Notes: generated from the letters alone by a model not told the origin. A stretch of 64,000 nucleotides of DNA from an uncultured Corynebacterium sp. (GCF_946998835.1 NZ_CAMQAZ010000001.1:107228-171227), one strand, 5' to 3'; numbered from the stretch's first letter, positions 35,394 through 44,160 are shown. Program-made: numbers and translations.

Positions 35394-35792
35394 TTACCAG
35401 ACGTAAGCGAGGACTTCCCCGCCAACCTTCTTCTCGTAAGCCTGACGGTCAGTCAGCAGGCCCTGAGACGTGGAGATGATAGCCACGCCCAGGCCACCGA
35501 GGACCTTCGGCAGATTAGTGGACTTTGCGTAGACACGCAGACCCGGCTTAGAGACGCGGCGCACGCCAGCGATCGAACGCTCGCGGGACGGGCCGTACTT
35601 CAGATTCAGGGTCAGGGTCTTGCCAACCTTGGCATCCTCGACAGCGTAGTCCGCGATGTAACCCTCAGACTTGAGAATCTCGGCGATATTAGCCTTCAGC
35701 TTGGACGACGGCATCGAGACAGAGTCGTGGTACGCGTTGTTAGCGTTGCGCACGCGCGACAGCATGTCGGCGATTGGGTCAGTCATGGTCAT
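35394..35792 (-). CDS. rpsH: 30S ribosomal protein S8 (uS8)
   Basis: The 132-residue product starts MTMTDPIADMLSRVRNANNAYHD and ends with the S8 core GLLTDRQAYEKKVGGEVLAYVW. ATG 35792 gives the usual family length; ATG 35786 (two codons in) is possible. First gene of its unit, since a terminator lies between rplE and rpsH. Confidence 0.96.
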   Translation of the reverse strand: MTMTDPIADMLSRVRNANNAYHDSVSMPSSKLKANIAEILKSEGYIADYAVEDAKVGKTLTLNLKYGPSRERSIAGVRRVSKPGLRVYAKSTNLPKVLGGLGVAIISTSQGLLTDRQAYEKKVGGEVLAYVW

Positions 35793-36271
35793 GGTTAGTG
35801 ACCGTATCCTTTCTCGCTGCGGTTCCTTCCCACCTCGTGACAACCCCAAAACCCACGCAACAGCAAGCGCTACGTAGCAAAAGCTTTGATTGGGGCCAAT
35901 GTCAATATCGTGATTCCGGCGATTTAAGGGCTACTGTTCGCCAACTCGGTTCAGTAGCCGAATCAGCTCGCCACCCAGGTGACACCAGAGACGATGCGAG
36001 GCGAGGGGCCTACAGCAAAGTTCTTACATTGACACCTGCACTCCCTTGGAGCGCAGACCAAGCGATACTACCAAACACCCATGTAAAACACCAAGTCGCC
36101 TAACGGAAGCATCCACACCAGACGGGAAGCCTCACCATTGAGACCCCACCATAAAGCTCTCACCCCGGCTTACAAAACACAAAAACTCCGTCCCACAGCA
36201 TTTTCTCGCTGTGAAACGGAGCTTTGCAAAAACCGTAGCCGCTCTTTCTCAAGTGGCCGAGCGGTTTACCT
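35793..36271. other. Intergenic region between rpsH and rplE
   Basis: A 479-nt stretch where many bacteria carry rpsN/rpsZ (S14). I see no S14 reading frame on either strand. It holds the rplE terminator (36186-36221), a second imperfect hairpin close to the rplE stop, and presumably the promoter for rpsH-rplO. Confidence 0.6.
36186..36221 (-). terminator. Rho-independent terminator of rplN-rplX-rplE
   Basis: CTCCGT (36186-36191) pairs with ACGGAG (36216-36221), and an inner CACAGC pairs with GCTGTG (36194-36213). GTTTTTGTGTTTTG follows in the minus direction. Confidence 0.85.
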
Positions 36272-36826
36272 CTACTTCTTGAACGGGAAGCCCAGCTCGC
36301 GCAGCAGTGCGCGGCCTTCCTCGTTGTTGGTAGCGGTGGTCACGACGGTGATGTCCATACCGCGCGGGCGGTCAATCTTGTCAACGTCGATCTCGTAGAA
36401 CATGGTCTGCTCGGACAGGCCGAAGGTGTAGTTACCGTGACCATCGAACTGCTGATCAGACAGGCCGCGGAAGTCGCGGATTCGTGGCAGAGCCACGGTC
36501 AGCAGGCGGTCCAGGAACTCCCACATGCGGTCGCCACGCAGGGTGACGCGGGCGCCGATGGCGTCGCCTTCACGAAGCTTGAAGTTAGCGATCGACTTGC
36601 GGGCACGGCGGGTCTCCGGCTTCTGACCGGTGATCAGAGTCAGGTCGTTGATGGCACCGTTAATCTGCTTCTTGTCCTGAGCAGCAGCGCCGACGCCCAT
36701 GTTGACGACGACCTTGGTGACGCCCGGAATCTGCATGACGTTCTCGTAGGAGAACTCTTCCTGCATCTTGCCACGAATTTCATCGCGGTAACGGGCCTTC
36801 AGACGAGGGGTGTAATTTTCGCTCAT
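36272..36826 (-). CDS. rplE: 50S ribosomal protein L5 (uL5)
   Basis: The 184-residue 5S rRNA-binding protein has YENVMQIPGVTKVVVNMGVGAAAQD near the N-terminus and ends LLRELGFPFKK. Last gene of the rplN-rplX-rplE unit. Confidence 0.97.
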   Translation of the reverse strand: MSENYTPRLKARYRDEIRGKMQEEFSYENVMQIPGVTKVVVNMGVGAAAQDKKQINGAINDLTLITGQKPETRRARKSIANFKLREGDAIGARVTLRGDRMWEFLDRLLTVALPRIRDFRGLSDQQFDGHGNYTFGLSEQTMFYEIDVDKIDRPRGMDITVVTTATNNEEGRALLRELGFPFKK

Positions 36827-36828
36827 GC

Positions 36829-37143
36829 TTAGATGTCCTTCCCGGTACGGCGGGAGATGCGAACCTTCTTGCCGTCCTCATCGAAGCGGTAGCCGACGCG
36901 AGTCGGGGTACCATCTTCGTCGACCAGCATGACGTTCGACACGTGAATCGGAGCTTCCTGAGTGACAATGCCACCCGAGGATGCGCCGCGCTCCGCAGCG
37001 GAGTTTGCAACGTGCTTCTTGATACGGTTAACGCCCTCGACCAGGACCTTGTCGCGCTTCGGGTAGGCCTCGATGACCTTGCCCTGAGCACCCTTGTCCG
37101 GACCGGAGATAACCAGCACGGTATCGCCCTTACGGATCTTCAC
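36829..37143 (-). CDS. rplX: 50S ribosomal protein L24 (uL24)
   Basis: The 104-residue product starts MKIRKGDTVLVISGPDKGAQGKV, the KOW motif of L24. It starts directly after the rplN stop and ends 2 nt before rplE. Confidence 0.97.
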   Translation of the reverse strand: MKIRKGDTVLVISGPDKGAQGKVIEAYPKRDKVLVEGVNRIKKHVANSAAERGASSGGIVTQEAPIHVSNVMLVDEDGTPTRVGYRFDEDGKKVRISRRTGKDI

Positions 37144-37512
37144 TTAAATCACCTCCGGTGCGAGCGAGACAATCTTCATGAACTTCTTGTCACGCAGCTC
37201 ACGCGCGACCGGGCCGAAAATACGGGTGCCCTTTGGCTCACCGTCGGCCTTGATGATGACAGCTGCATTCTCGTCGAACGAGATGTAGGAACCGTCCGGA
37301 CGACGGGTCTCCTTCTTCGTGCGAACGATAACTGCCTTAACGATTTCGCCTGCCTTGACGTTGCCGCCCGGAGCAGCTTCCTTGACAGTTGCGACGATGG
37401 TGTCGCCAATGCCAGCGAAGCGTCGGGTCGAGCCGCCGAGAACGCGGATGCACTGGATTTCACGTGCACCAGTGTTGTCGGCAACGCGCAGACGGGATTC
37501 CTGCTGAATCAC
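37144..37512 (-). CDS. rplN: 50S ribosomal protein L14 (uL14)
   Basis: The 122-residue product starts (V)IQQESRLRVADNTGAREIQCIRVLGG and ends MKIVSLAPEVI. GTG 37512 was chosen because AGGAGA lies 6 nt before it and it gives the universal L14 N-terminus; upstream reading is not conserved. Confidence 0.96.
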   Translation of the reverse strand: MIQQESRLRVADNTGAREIQCIRVLGGSTRRFAGIGDTIVATVKEAAPGGNVKAGEIVKAVIVRTKKETRRPDGSYISFDENAAVIIKADGEPKGTRIFGPVARELRDKKFMKIVSLAPEVI

Positions 37513-37590
37513 TGCGTTTCTCCTGACCTGGTTGCATTGTGCGTCAGATTTCCGTCCTAAACGCACGCGGTCTTTATGTCTTGTGTTTAC

Positions 37591-37601
37591 GCTTTACGAC
37601 G
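37591..37601 (+). repeat. GCTTTACGACG motif, copy 3 (rplN leader)
   Basis: Exact GCTTTACGACG in the leader between the rplN promoter and start, 79 nt before rplN. Confidence 0.7.
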
Positions 37602-37701
37602 AAAGCACCCGCTAGAGGCAACTTCCTTGCCGCTTTGACCTCACACTATCTATTCACATACGTCATCGAGATAGCGCGCAGTCACTTCGCGCAACCTGTG
37701 T

Positions 37702-37729
37702 ATTATGGCACGTTCATGCGGGACAACAA
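37702..37729 (-). promoter_or_regulatory. Probable rplN operon promoter
   Basis: On the minus strand TTGTTG (37724-37729), a 16-bp spacer and CATAAT (37702-37707), with an extended -10 TGC in front. The leader would be about 180 nt. Confidence 0.45.
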
Positions 37730-37779
37730 AATCCCCTGTTTCAAGTCTTTAGCATGCTTTATGTCTTCCGCAGCGAACC

Positions 37780-37785
37780 TATACT
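37780..37785 (+). promoter_or_regulatory. -10 box of a leaderless MFS gene
   Basis: TATACT ends 6 nt before GTG 37792 with no RBS between, so transcription probably starts at or next to the start codon. Confidence 0.5.
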
Positions 37786-37791
37786 AAAACA

Positions 37792-39048
37792 GTGACAAAT
37801 CAACATTCCGAGAGCTCTCAGACACCGTCGGCTCAGACACCGCCAGTTCAGACGCTGCCTCTATCGCTTCTAGCCGGCTTAGCCCTTTTGTCTGCCGCCG
37901 GCCCGTTCGGCGCCGATACATACCTGGCATCCTTCGTTGACATTGCCAGCGAGTTCTCCACAACCGAGTCAATGGTTCAGCTCACGCTGACAACTTTCAT
38001 GGTTGGCATGGCTACTGGGCAGCTCCTCATTGGTGCGCTCTCCGATAGCTTGGGCCGCAAGAAGCTGCTTCTCATTGCGACGTTGGTGTTCTTGGGCTCG
38101 TCAATCCTCTGCGCAGTAGCACCGAATATTGGCACTCTCATCGCGATGCGCCTATTCCAGGGATTAGCTGGCGGCTCCACTATTGTCCTGGCTCGTTCTG
38201 TAGTCCCAGACCTCCTGACCGGCAAGGCATCTGCGAAGGCTTTCTCTACCCTCATGGGCATTTCCTCCATCGCCCCGGCAGTCGCTCCCCTTGTAGGCGG
38301 CGTTCTCGGTCCCGCCTTCGGGTGGCGGAGCGTCTTCTGGTTTCTCGCGGCCATCAACGTCGCAATGGTCGCGATTGTGGTTCTTATGGTTCCGGAAACC
38401 CTGCCTCCGGAGAAACGCTCGACTGGTGCACTCCGCAATCTCCTGCCCAATATCGGGCGCCTGCTGCGACGACCCGTATTTGTCGGCTACATGTTGGCTT
38501 TCGCTGGCGGCTTCGCGGTGATGTTCTCCTATATCGCTGCGTCACCCTTTATTTTCCAAGAACTACTGGGACTAACCCCCACTCAGTTCTCTCTAGTGTT
38601 TGCATCCAATGCGGCCATGTTGACATTTGTGTCAATCCTTAACGGCAAGATGATTAACCGGTTTCATCCCCACAAGAGCATCTTAATTGGTCTTACGGTC
38701 ATGCTCGTGACGTCGATAGGCCTAATCATTAATGCCATCGTCGGGATTACCTTCTTTACTACCTGGCTGTTGCTGTTTATTACCGTGCCGATGATGCCGC
38801 TGATTTTCGCCAATGCAACGGCACTCGGAATTGAGGAGGTCCGCGATATCGGGATCGGCTCAGGTTCCGGCCTCATGGGGTTTGCACAATTCCTCGCCGC
38901 CGCCACGGTTGCTCCCTTGGTGGGGCTTGGCTCCAACCTGCCCCTATCGATGGCTATTTCGATGTTAATCTGCGCATTGATTGCGCTGATTGCGGTGTTG
39001 ACATTGACGCGCGACAGCCTCCGCAGTCGACCGCACCGACTGGCGTAA
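37792..39048 (+). CDS. MFS multidrug efflux transporter, Bcr/CflA type
   Basis: A 418-residue, 12-helix drug:proton antiporter of the DHA1 group. It has GPFGADTYLASFVDIASEF in helix 1, the loop 2-3 motif GALSDSLGRKK, and RLFQGLAGGSTIVLARSVVPDL in helices 4-5. A Ser/Thr/Gln-rich N-terminus of about 20 residues precedes helix 1. Bcr/CflA proteins export bicyclomycin, sulfonamides and similar compounds; the substrate here is unknown. Faces away from rplN; a leaderless GTG start is likely. Confidence 0.88.
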   Translation: MTNQHSESSQTPSAQTPPVQTLPLSLLAGLALLSAAGPFGADTYLASFVDIASEFSTTESMVQLTLTTFMVGMATGQLLIGALSDSLGRKKLLLIATLVFLGSSILCAVAPNIGTLIAMRLFQGLAGGSTIVLARSVVPDLLTGKASAKAFSTLMGISSIAPAVAPLVGGVLGPAFGWRSVFWFLAAINVAMVAIVVLMVPETLPPEKRSTGALRNLLPNIGRLLRRPVFVGYMLAFAGGFAVMFSYIAASPFIFQELLGLTPTQFSLVFASNAAMLTFVSILNGKMINRFHPHKSILIGLTVMLVTSIGLIINAIVGITFFTTWLLLFITVPMMPLIFANATALGIEEVRDIGIGSGSGLMGFAQFLAAATVAPLVGLGSNLPLSMAISMLICALIALIAVLTLTRDSLRSRPHRLA

Positions 39049-39177
39049 AAGCTGCGCACGCGAGAGCACTTCCCGTTCCACTTCAGTGGTTGAAAATGTG
39101 CTCTAAACGGCATTAAATCGATAGTGATGCCTTGTACCACCCGCGGACGTGGCGCTGGCATGGAGAAAGGTCCTGTC

Positions 39178-39891
39178 ATGACACACGCACATCCCCATGA
39201 ACCGCATAAATCCTCTGAGACCTCGAAGCTCAACTGGCTTCGTGCCGGTGTCCTCGGGGCCAATGACGGTATCGTCTCCACCGCCCTAATCTTACTCAGC
39301 GTGATTGCAGCTGGATCCTCCCGCGAGGCCATTCTGACTGCCGGTGCTGCGGCTGTTATCGCTGGTGCAATCTCGATGGCGTTGGGTGAGTACGTCTCAG
39401 TTTCAACCCAGCGCGATACTGAACGCGCGCTCATTGCCAAAGAACAGGCAGAGCTCAAGGACTTCCCGGATGAGGAACACAAGGAGCTAGTGGGGATTCT
39501 CTCCGGCTACGGCATCCCGGAACATATTGCCGAAGACGCTGCCCACGGCATCGCGCAGAGTGATCCTCTGGCAGCTCACCTCAAACTGGAGTTGGGCATT
39601 GATGGCGAGGAACTGACCAACCCATGGGCAGCAGCCGGATCTTCGGCACTGTCGTTCCTGCTCGGCGCCATCCTGCCGATGATTGCGGCACTAGTGTTCA
39701 CCGGCCCCACTTCTGGCGCAATTGCAGTCACCGTTGTCACCATCGTGACTCTGGCCCTGACCGGCTATATCAGCGCCACGCTCAGCTCCACGCACTCGGG
39801 TAAGGCTGCGCTGCGCCTGGTCCTCGGTGGCGCGCTCGGCTTGATTGTGTCCTACTTCGTCGGTCTGCTCTTCGGCCAGGCTGTCGGATAG
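39178..39891 (+). CDS. VIT1/CCC1-family Fe/Mn transporter
   Basis: A 237-residue membrane protein. The first helix region LRAGVLGANDGIVSTALILL and the following AISMALGEYVSVSTQRDTE are signatures of the VIT1/CCC1 family, which moves Fe(II) or Mn(II). A Glu/His-rich cytosolic loop (EQAELKDFPDEEHKELVGIL) corresponds to the metal-binding domain, and three more helices follow. The N-terminus is His-rich (MTHAHPHEPH). The ATG at 39178 was chosen since AAAGG lies 7 nt before it; upstream reading lacks family similarity. Confidence 0.88.
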   Translation: MTHAHPHEPHKSSETSKLNWLRAGVLGANDGIVSTALILLSVIAAGSSREAILTAGAAAVIAGAISMALGEYVSVSTQRDTERALIAKEQAELKDFPDEEHKELVGILSGYGIPEHIAEDAAHGIAQSDPLAAHLKLELGIDGEELTNPWAAAGSSALSFLLGAILPMIAALVFTGPTSGAIAVTVVTIVTLALTGYISATLSSTHSGKAALRLVLGGALGLIVSYFVGLLFGQAVG

Positions 39892-39935
39892 ACCGCCGGA
39901 AAGGCCTGGGGAAAAGCTCCGACGAAACTCAAAAG

Positions 39936-40718
39936 CTAATCAACATAGCTGGTCTTCGTCTGGTTCAACCAGGCGTAGACCGCGCCGATTCCCAGGCCAC
40001 CGCCTACAAAGTTGCCCAGCCATACGGCTGCCCAGTTGCCAGTGATGTGCAGGCCATCGAAGCCGGCAGGATGCGGATCGGCGAAAAACGCCAGGGAAAA
40101 CAGCGAGAAGTTCGCAATCACGTGCTCAAGTCCGAGCCCGACAAACACTGCGATGATGGGCAAAATCACAACGAACTTCGAGATAATCTCCTTGGCCTTC
40201 ATCGCCCCCACAACCGCCATGTTGACCACGAAGTTCGCTCCCATCGCCTCTACGAAGGCGCCAAAGAACGGCTTGGCCAGCTTCCCCTCGGTCAAGGTGG
40301 AAATAAGGTGTGTGTCATCAATCCCGCCGAGTTTGGCACTCTGGCTGAGAACCAACGCCACAATCGCGGCACCGATGAAGTTGTAGAACGTGGCGACGGC
40401 CACCATCCGAAGAGCCACTCCCCACGGCATGCGCCCGCGCGCGGCGGACCAGGACACAAACATCATGCTGCCGGTTGCCAGCTCCGCCCCGAGCACCACG
40501 ATGGCGAACAGCCCAAGCCCGAACAGGCACGCAAAGACCAGTCCTCCGGTCCCCGGCGCAACCCCCTCGGCCACTTGTCCGGCGACCGCCGCAAATGCCG
40601 TCCCCAGCGTCAGGTACATACCCGCCAGGATTGCTCGCACGGCAAATCGTCCGTAGTCCTGCGTCAGCAGTTCCTGTTTTTTGTCGCCAGCCGTATCCAG
40701 CGTTTCGCATAGTGTCAC
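39936..40718 (-). CDS. Formate/nitrite transporter (FNT) family channel
   Basis: A 260-residue, six-helix protein of the FocA/NirC family of pentameric anion channels. The central histidine lies in GLEHVIANFSLF, and the C-terminal NFVGGGLGIG is also characteristic. I place the start at GTG 40718, with GGGGAAAGG upstream. The ATG at 40763 lacks an RBS and sits at a TATTCT box (40767-40772) that would be the -10. Whether it carries formate, nitrite or lactate/acetate is not visible. Confidence 0.87.
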   Translation of the reverse strand: MTLCETLDTAGDKKQELLTQDYGRFAVRAILAGMYLTLGTAFAAVAGQVAEGVAPGTGGLVFACLFGLGLFAIVVLGAELATGSMMFVSWSAARGRMPWGVALRMVAVATFYNFIGAAIVALVLSQSAKLGGIDDTHLISTLTEGKLAKPFFGAFVEAMGANFVVNMAVVGAMKAKEIISKFVVILPIIAVFVGLGLEHVIANFSLFSLAFFADPHPAGFDGLHITGNWAAVWLGNFVGGGLGIGAVYAWLNQTKTSYVD

Positions 40719-40798
40719 TGCTGAAGCCTTTCCCCGCGTGCCGTCAATTGCAGTTATTTGCATAAAAGAATAACGACTGCCCGGCGCGGAAGCGCAAC

Positions 40799-40810
40799 TG
40801 CTTTACGACG
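40799..40810 (+). repeat. GCTTTACGACG motif, copy 4 (upstream of the FNT gene)
   Basis: Exact TGCTTTACGACG followed by GTCACAGCGC, which differs at one base from the flank of the copy at 21233. It lies about 30 bp upstream of the presumed FNT -10. Confidence 0.7.
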
Positions 40811-40991
40811 GTCACAGCGCCCTACCCCCACTTAGGCGCTGCAACCCAGAACGGCGATTCACCGTCGAAGAGAGTCGGCTTTACTCAGGAAGACAACTGA
40901 ACCCAGCGTTTCCAGCAGGGCCATTCGGGTCGTTCAGTCGGCCCTGCTGCAGTGACAGGTGGTAATTCGGCCGATAGTTCATACTCCTCGA

Positions 40992-40997
40992 TATTAT
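40992..40997 (+). promoter_or_regulatory. -10 box of a leaderless sugar kinase gene
   Basis: TATTAT ends 7 nt before ATG 41005 with no RBS between, the spacing expected for a leaderless mRNA. Confidence 0.5.
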
Positions 40998-41004
40998 TGA
41001 AGCC

Positions 41005-41901
41005 ATGCCTATTTGTGTTTGCGGCGAAGGTTTGGTTGACCTCGTTCCGGTATCTCCTGGCAGCCTCAATAACCACGTGCCGGCGCTCGGCGGTGGCCCC
41101 TACAACGTGGCGGTTACGGCCTCTCGCCTTGGTGCGGATGTTATCTTCCAGTCCCGCCTGTCCACGGATGGATTCGGAGATGAGCTGGTCAAGCACTTGG
41201 AAAACGAAGGGGTCGACACCGCGTACGTCCAGCGCGGCCCAGAGCCAACCATTTTGGCGGTGACCACGATCCACGAAGATCGCTCCGCCACGTACACCTT
41301 TTACACTTCAGGGACGGCCACCCCGCTTGTGGAGCCGAAGCTCATCGATGCGAATATCGCATGTTTTGGCACGCTGTCGCTGGCGCTGGAACCGGGTGCT
41401 AGCCGATACGCGGAATTGCTCAAGCAGTTCGCGGCCAACGGCACCTTGGTCGCTTTGGACCCGAACATTCGCCCCATGTACGCAACGGATGCGCACCGTA
41501 GCTTCCTTACGGGGCTGCTCCCCTACGTCAGCTTGTTGAAACTCTCGGATGAGGAAGTCGAGTTCCTTGGCGAAGAGGCGCTGGCTAAAGTTCCAGTCGC
41601 CGTCGTCACGCGACGCGGCGAGGGGCTTACTTTGCTTGCCGACGGCAACCGCGTCGATGTCCCAGCCGTCAATGCGGATGTCATTGACACCATCGGTGCC
41701 GGGGACACAATCATGGGCGCACTGTTGGCACAGATTGACGAGCGCGACCTAACAGTTGCTGACCTGACTAATGTGTCAGCAGATCAGTGGCGCGAGATTT
41801 TGCACTACGCGGCCGCCGCGGCCGCCATCACGGTGTCCCGAAAGGGAGCGCAGCCGCCGACGAAAACCGAGGTCGAAGAACTGCTGGCCAAGGATTCCTA
41901 G
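41005..41901 (+). CDS. PfkB-family carbohydrate kinase (fructokinase-like)
   Basis: A 298-residue ribokinase-fold sugar kinase. The N-terminal signature is CGEGLVDLVP ... ALGGGPYNVAVTASRLGADV. The C-terminal PfkB signature is DTIGAGDTIMGALLAQI, with the catalytic Asp in GAGD; the residue after GD is Thr rather than the more usual Ser/Ala. Fructose is the likeliest substrate by similarity, but no sugar gene is adjacent to support it. The 3' end is 6 nt from the convergent methyltransferase gene. Confidence 0.85.
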   Translation: MPICVCGEGLVDLVPVSPGSLNNHVPALGGGPYNVAVTASRLGADVIFQSRLSTDGFGDELVKHLENEGVDTAYVQRGPEPTILAVTTIHEDRSATYTFYTSGTATPLVEPKLIDANIACFGTLSLALEPGASRYAELLKQFAANGTLVALDPNIRPMYATDAHRSFLTGLLPYVSLLKLSDEEVEFLGEEALAKVPVAVVTRRGEGLTLLADGNRVDVPAVNADVIDTIGAGDTIMGALLAQIDERDLTVADLTNVSADQWREILHYAAAAAAITVSRKGAQPPTKTEVEELLAKDS

Positions 41902-41907
41902 TCCGGG

Positions 41908-42558
41908 CTACTTAGTCCGCTCCAGCACTGCGACCAGGAACTGAGACTCATCGTCGAAGTCGCGAAGATCCCACGTGGAGTAACGCTGAACCACGGTAAG
42001 GCCGGCCTGCTGTGCGGTGGTTTCAAAATCCGCGAAGTCCCAACCGCGGCCGGCACCGAAGCCGACAATGGCACGACCGCCCTCCGGGCTCAGCACCTCC
42101 GCGAAGCCCTGCAACACTGTCATGCGATCCTCTGGCGCGATGAAAGTCAACACATTGCCAGGGCAGATGATGACATCGAAGGCAGCTACTGTGTCACCGT
42201 GGGGAGAGTTCTCCAGGCCGTCGTCAAGCACGTGCGACAATTGCGCCAAGTCCCCTACCAACCACGTCGCATCCGGGAACTGTCGCTTCGCCTCGTCAAT
42301 GAGGTAGGGGTCGACGTCGACACCAACGACCTGGTGCCCAGCCTTCGCCAGATAGCCGCCGACGCGCCCCTGCCCGCAACCGGCATCCAGAATCCGAGCG
42401 TGCCGCGGTGCCATCGCATCCACCAGCCGCGCCTCGCCGTCAATATCACGGCCCTCGCGCACGAATCCCCGCCAACGGTTGGCGTAGCGACGGGAATGCT
42501 GCGGATCGGCGACGATAATTTCTCTCCAGGTGCGGTGATTGTGGGTGCCATTGCTCAT
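41908..42558 (-). CDS. SAM-dependent methyltransferase, class I
   Basis: A 216-residue protein with the SAM-binding motif ILDAGCGQGRVGGYLAKAGHQVVGVDVDP (about residues 54-82) and a later FDVIICPGNVLTFI (motif II). The substrate is unknown. The start MSNGTHNH is placed at 42558, where CATAAT lies 7 nt upstream, consistent with a leaderless mRNA. Convergent with the sugar kinase gene. Confidence 0.82.
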   Translation of the reverse strand: MSNGTHNHRTWREIIVADPQHSRRYANRWRGFVREGRDIDGEARLVDAMAPRHARILDAGCGQGRVGGYLAKAGHQVVGVDVDPYLIDEAKRQFPDATWLVGDLAQLSHVLDDGLENSPHGDTVAAFDVIICPGNVLTFIAPEDRMTVLQGFAEVLSPEGGRAIVGFGAGRGWDFADFETTAQQAGLTVVQRYSTWDLRDFDDESQFLVAVLERTK

Positions 42559-42565
42559 GGCCACC

Positions 42566-42571
42566 ATTATG
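42566..42571 (-). promoter_or_regulatory. -10 box of a leaderless methyltransferase gene
   Basis: CATAAT on the minus strand, 7 nt before ATG 42558. Confidence 0.4.
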
Positions 42572-42621
42572 GCGTAGTTGGAGGCTGTGTATACAACGGC
42601 TCCGTCGAGCCAGACAGCGGG

Positions 42622-43971
42622 CTAAATCCCCAGCACCGACTTAGCGATCATGAAGTAGATAATCAGGCCGGAGGCGTCGACAAGCGTGGTAATGAATGGG
42701 TTGGCGAAGACCGCCGGGTCAATGCCGAACTTCTTACCGATTAGCGGCATAATGCCACCGACAGTGGCAGCGAGAGTACAGATACCCAGCAGTGTTAGGC
42801 CAATAACCAGGCCGATGTCCCAGCCGTAAACCAACCCCGCGAGCAGTAGGCCGAGAGTACCCAGCAGCAGGCCGAGGAACGCGCCGACTCTGACCTCTCG
42901 GAGAATGACCTTGAATATGTCGCGAGGTTGGACATCCCCTAACGCCAATGCGCGGGTAATCGTCGTTGCAGCTTGGTTACCTGTATTGCCACCTGTACCA
43001 ATCAGCAGTGGCACGAACACCGAGAGAACGACCATCTGAGACAGCGTCTCTTCGAAAGTCTCCAGGACTTGCACGGTCAATGTCGCACCGATAGCAAGCA
43101 CAAGCAGCCACACCACGCGGGAGCGAACAATCTCGAAGATTGGGGTAGCGAGGTAGGGCAAGCGCAGTGGCTCAGAACCAGAAATACGTGCTTGGTCCTC
43201 AGAGTCTGCCTCTTCCAAGATTCGCAGGGCGTCGTCCACAGTGAGCAGACCAATAACACGCTGTTCGCTATCGACAATCGGCAGAGCAAGGCGCTTACGA
43301 TCAGCGCACATGCGGGCTACCTTCTCTTCATTTTCGGTAGCCTCTGCGTAGTCCGCTTTGCGCACAATTGCCGAAACATGGATTTCACGGCTTACTCGCA
43401 TCAAATCACGAAGACTTACCACGCCCACCAATCGGCGATTCCGGTTCGACACCGGCAGCGTGTAGATAGATTCTGCATCATCTAGGTGTTTGTAGACGGT
43501 CTCCAGGGCCTCACCCACCGTCATATCGTCGTGAATCGACACCAGCTCCGGGCTCATGCGACGCCCGATGGAACCGTCCGGGTAACCAAGGACAATATTG
43601 GTCAGCTCGCGCTCATCATCTGGCAGGTCGGCCAAGAGCTTAGACGCAACCGAAGCCGGCAGTTCGTCGAGCAGCTCCGCCCGGTCGTCCGGTTCCATCT
43701 CTGCGAAAACAGCGGTGACTTCAGGATCTCGGAGACTCTCAATCAGGTGAGCCTGCAGCGCCGAGTCCAGCTCATCGAAGGTTTCCACCGCCGTATCTTT
43801 CGGCAGTGTGCGGTAGAACAGCGCGCGATCTTCGTGGCTGAGGCGACGCATTTTTCGGGCGGCGGCCTTGGGCTCAATATCAGCCAAAAGCCGCGATAGC
43901 GTCGCCACGTCATGTGAGCGAAGTGCGGACTCGAGATCTTTATCATCAATCCTGGTCACGTTAGCAGTCAC
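42622..43971 (-). CDS. mgtE: Magnesium transporter MgtE
   Basis: A 449-residue Mg(II) channel/transporter. The N domain (ALFYRTLPKDTAVETFDELD ... MEPDDRAELLDELP, about 10-130) is followed by two CBS domains (about 135-255: SIYTLPVSNRNRRLVGVVSLRDLM, RLALPIVDSEQRVIGLLTVDDAL). Five membrane helices then follow, with GTGGNTGNQAATTITRAL forming the pore. The N and CBS domains gate by cytosolic Mg. GTG 43971 was chosen because GAGGGGAG lies 7 nt upstream. No M-box-like leader is seen. Confidence 0.94.
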   Translation of the reverse strand: MTANVTRIDDKDLESALRSHDVATLSRLLADIEPKAAARKMRRLSHEDRALFYRTLPKDTAVETFDELDSALQAHLIESLRDPEVTAVFAEMEPDDRAELLDELPASVASKLLADLPDDERELTNIVLGYPDGSIGRRMSPELVSIHDDMTVGEALETVYKHLDDAESIYTLPVSNRNRRLVGVVSLRDLMRVSREIHVSAIVRKADYAEATENEEKVARMCADRKRLALPIVDSEQRVIGLLTVDDALRILEEADSEDQARISGSEPLRLPYLATPIFEIVRSRVVWLLVLAIGATLTVQVLETFEETLSQMVVLSVFVPLLIGTGGNTGNQAATTITRALALGDVQPRDIFKVILREVRVGAFLGLLLGTLGLLLAGLVYGWDIGLVIGLTLLGICTLAATVGGIMPLIGKKFGIDPAVFANPFITTLVDASGLIIYFMIAKSVLGI

Positions 43972-44075
43972 CGATTTTCTCCCCTCACACAGCACAAATC
44001 CTCAGCAATGCTATCAGAGATGCAGACCCTTCAACCCGGAGGACCAAGTGTCGCTCAGGCCGCAGGGAAATACGA

Positions 44076-44120
44076 AACCCCGCCACAGAAAACACTTTCG
44101 TGTTTCCCGTGAGCGGGGTT
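44076..44120 (-). terminator. Rho-independent terminator of the S10 operon
   Basis: AACCCCGC (44076-44083) pairs with GCGGGGTT (44113-44120), with inner ACAC/GTGT pairing. TCGTATTTCC follows in the minus direction. It lies 41 nt after the rpsQ stop. Confidence 0.82.
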
Positions 44121-44122
44121 CT

Positions 44123-44133
44123 CGTCGTAAAGC
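44123..44133 (-). repeat. GCTTTACGACG motif, copy 5 (between rpsQ and its terminator)
   Basis: Exact GCTTTACGACG on the minus strand, 2 nt before the terminator stem. It would be transcribed in the 3' end of the S10 operon mRNA. Confidence 0.7.
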
Positions 44134-44160
44134 CCTAGCTGAATATTCAGCCGACGGGTC

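Noticed and set aside
36248..36268. GTGGCCGAGCGGTTTA, resembling a tRNA-Ser/Leu D-arm
   Set aside because: No acceptor stem, anticodon arm or T-arm around it; it forms part of an imperfect hairpin at the rplE 3' end.
43972..44075. A possible M-box riboswitch before mgtE
   Set aside because: The stretch is only about 100 nt and shows none of the conserved M-box pairings or sequences.
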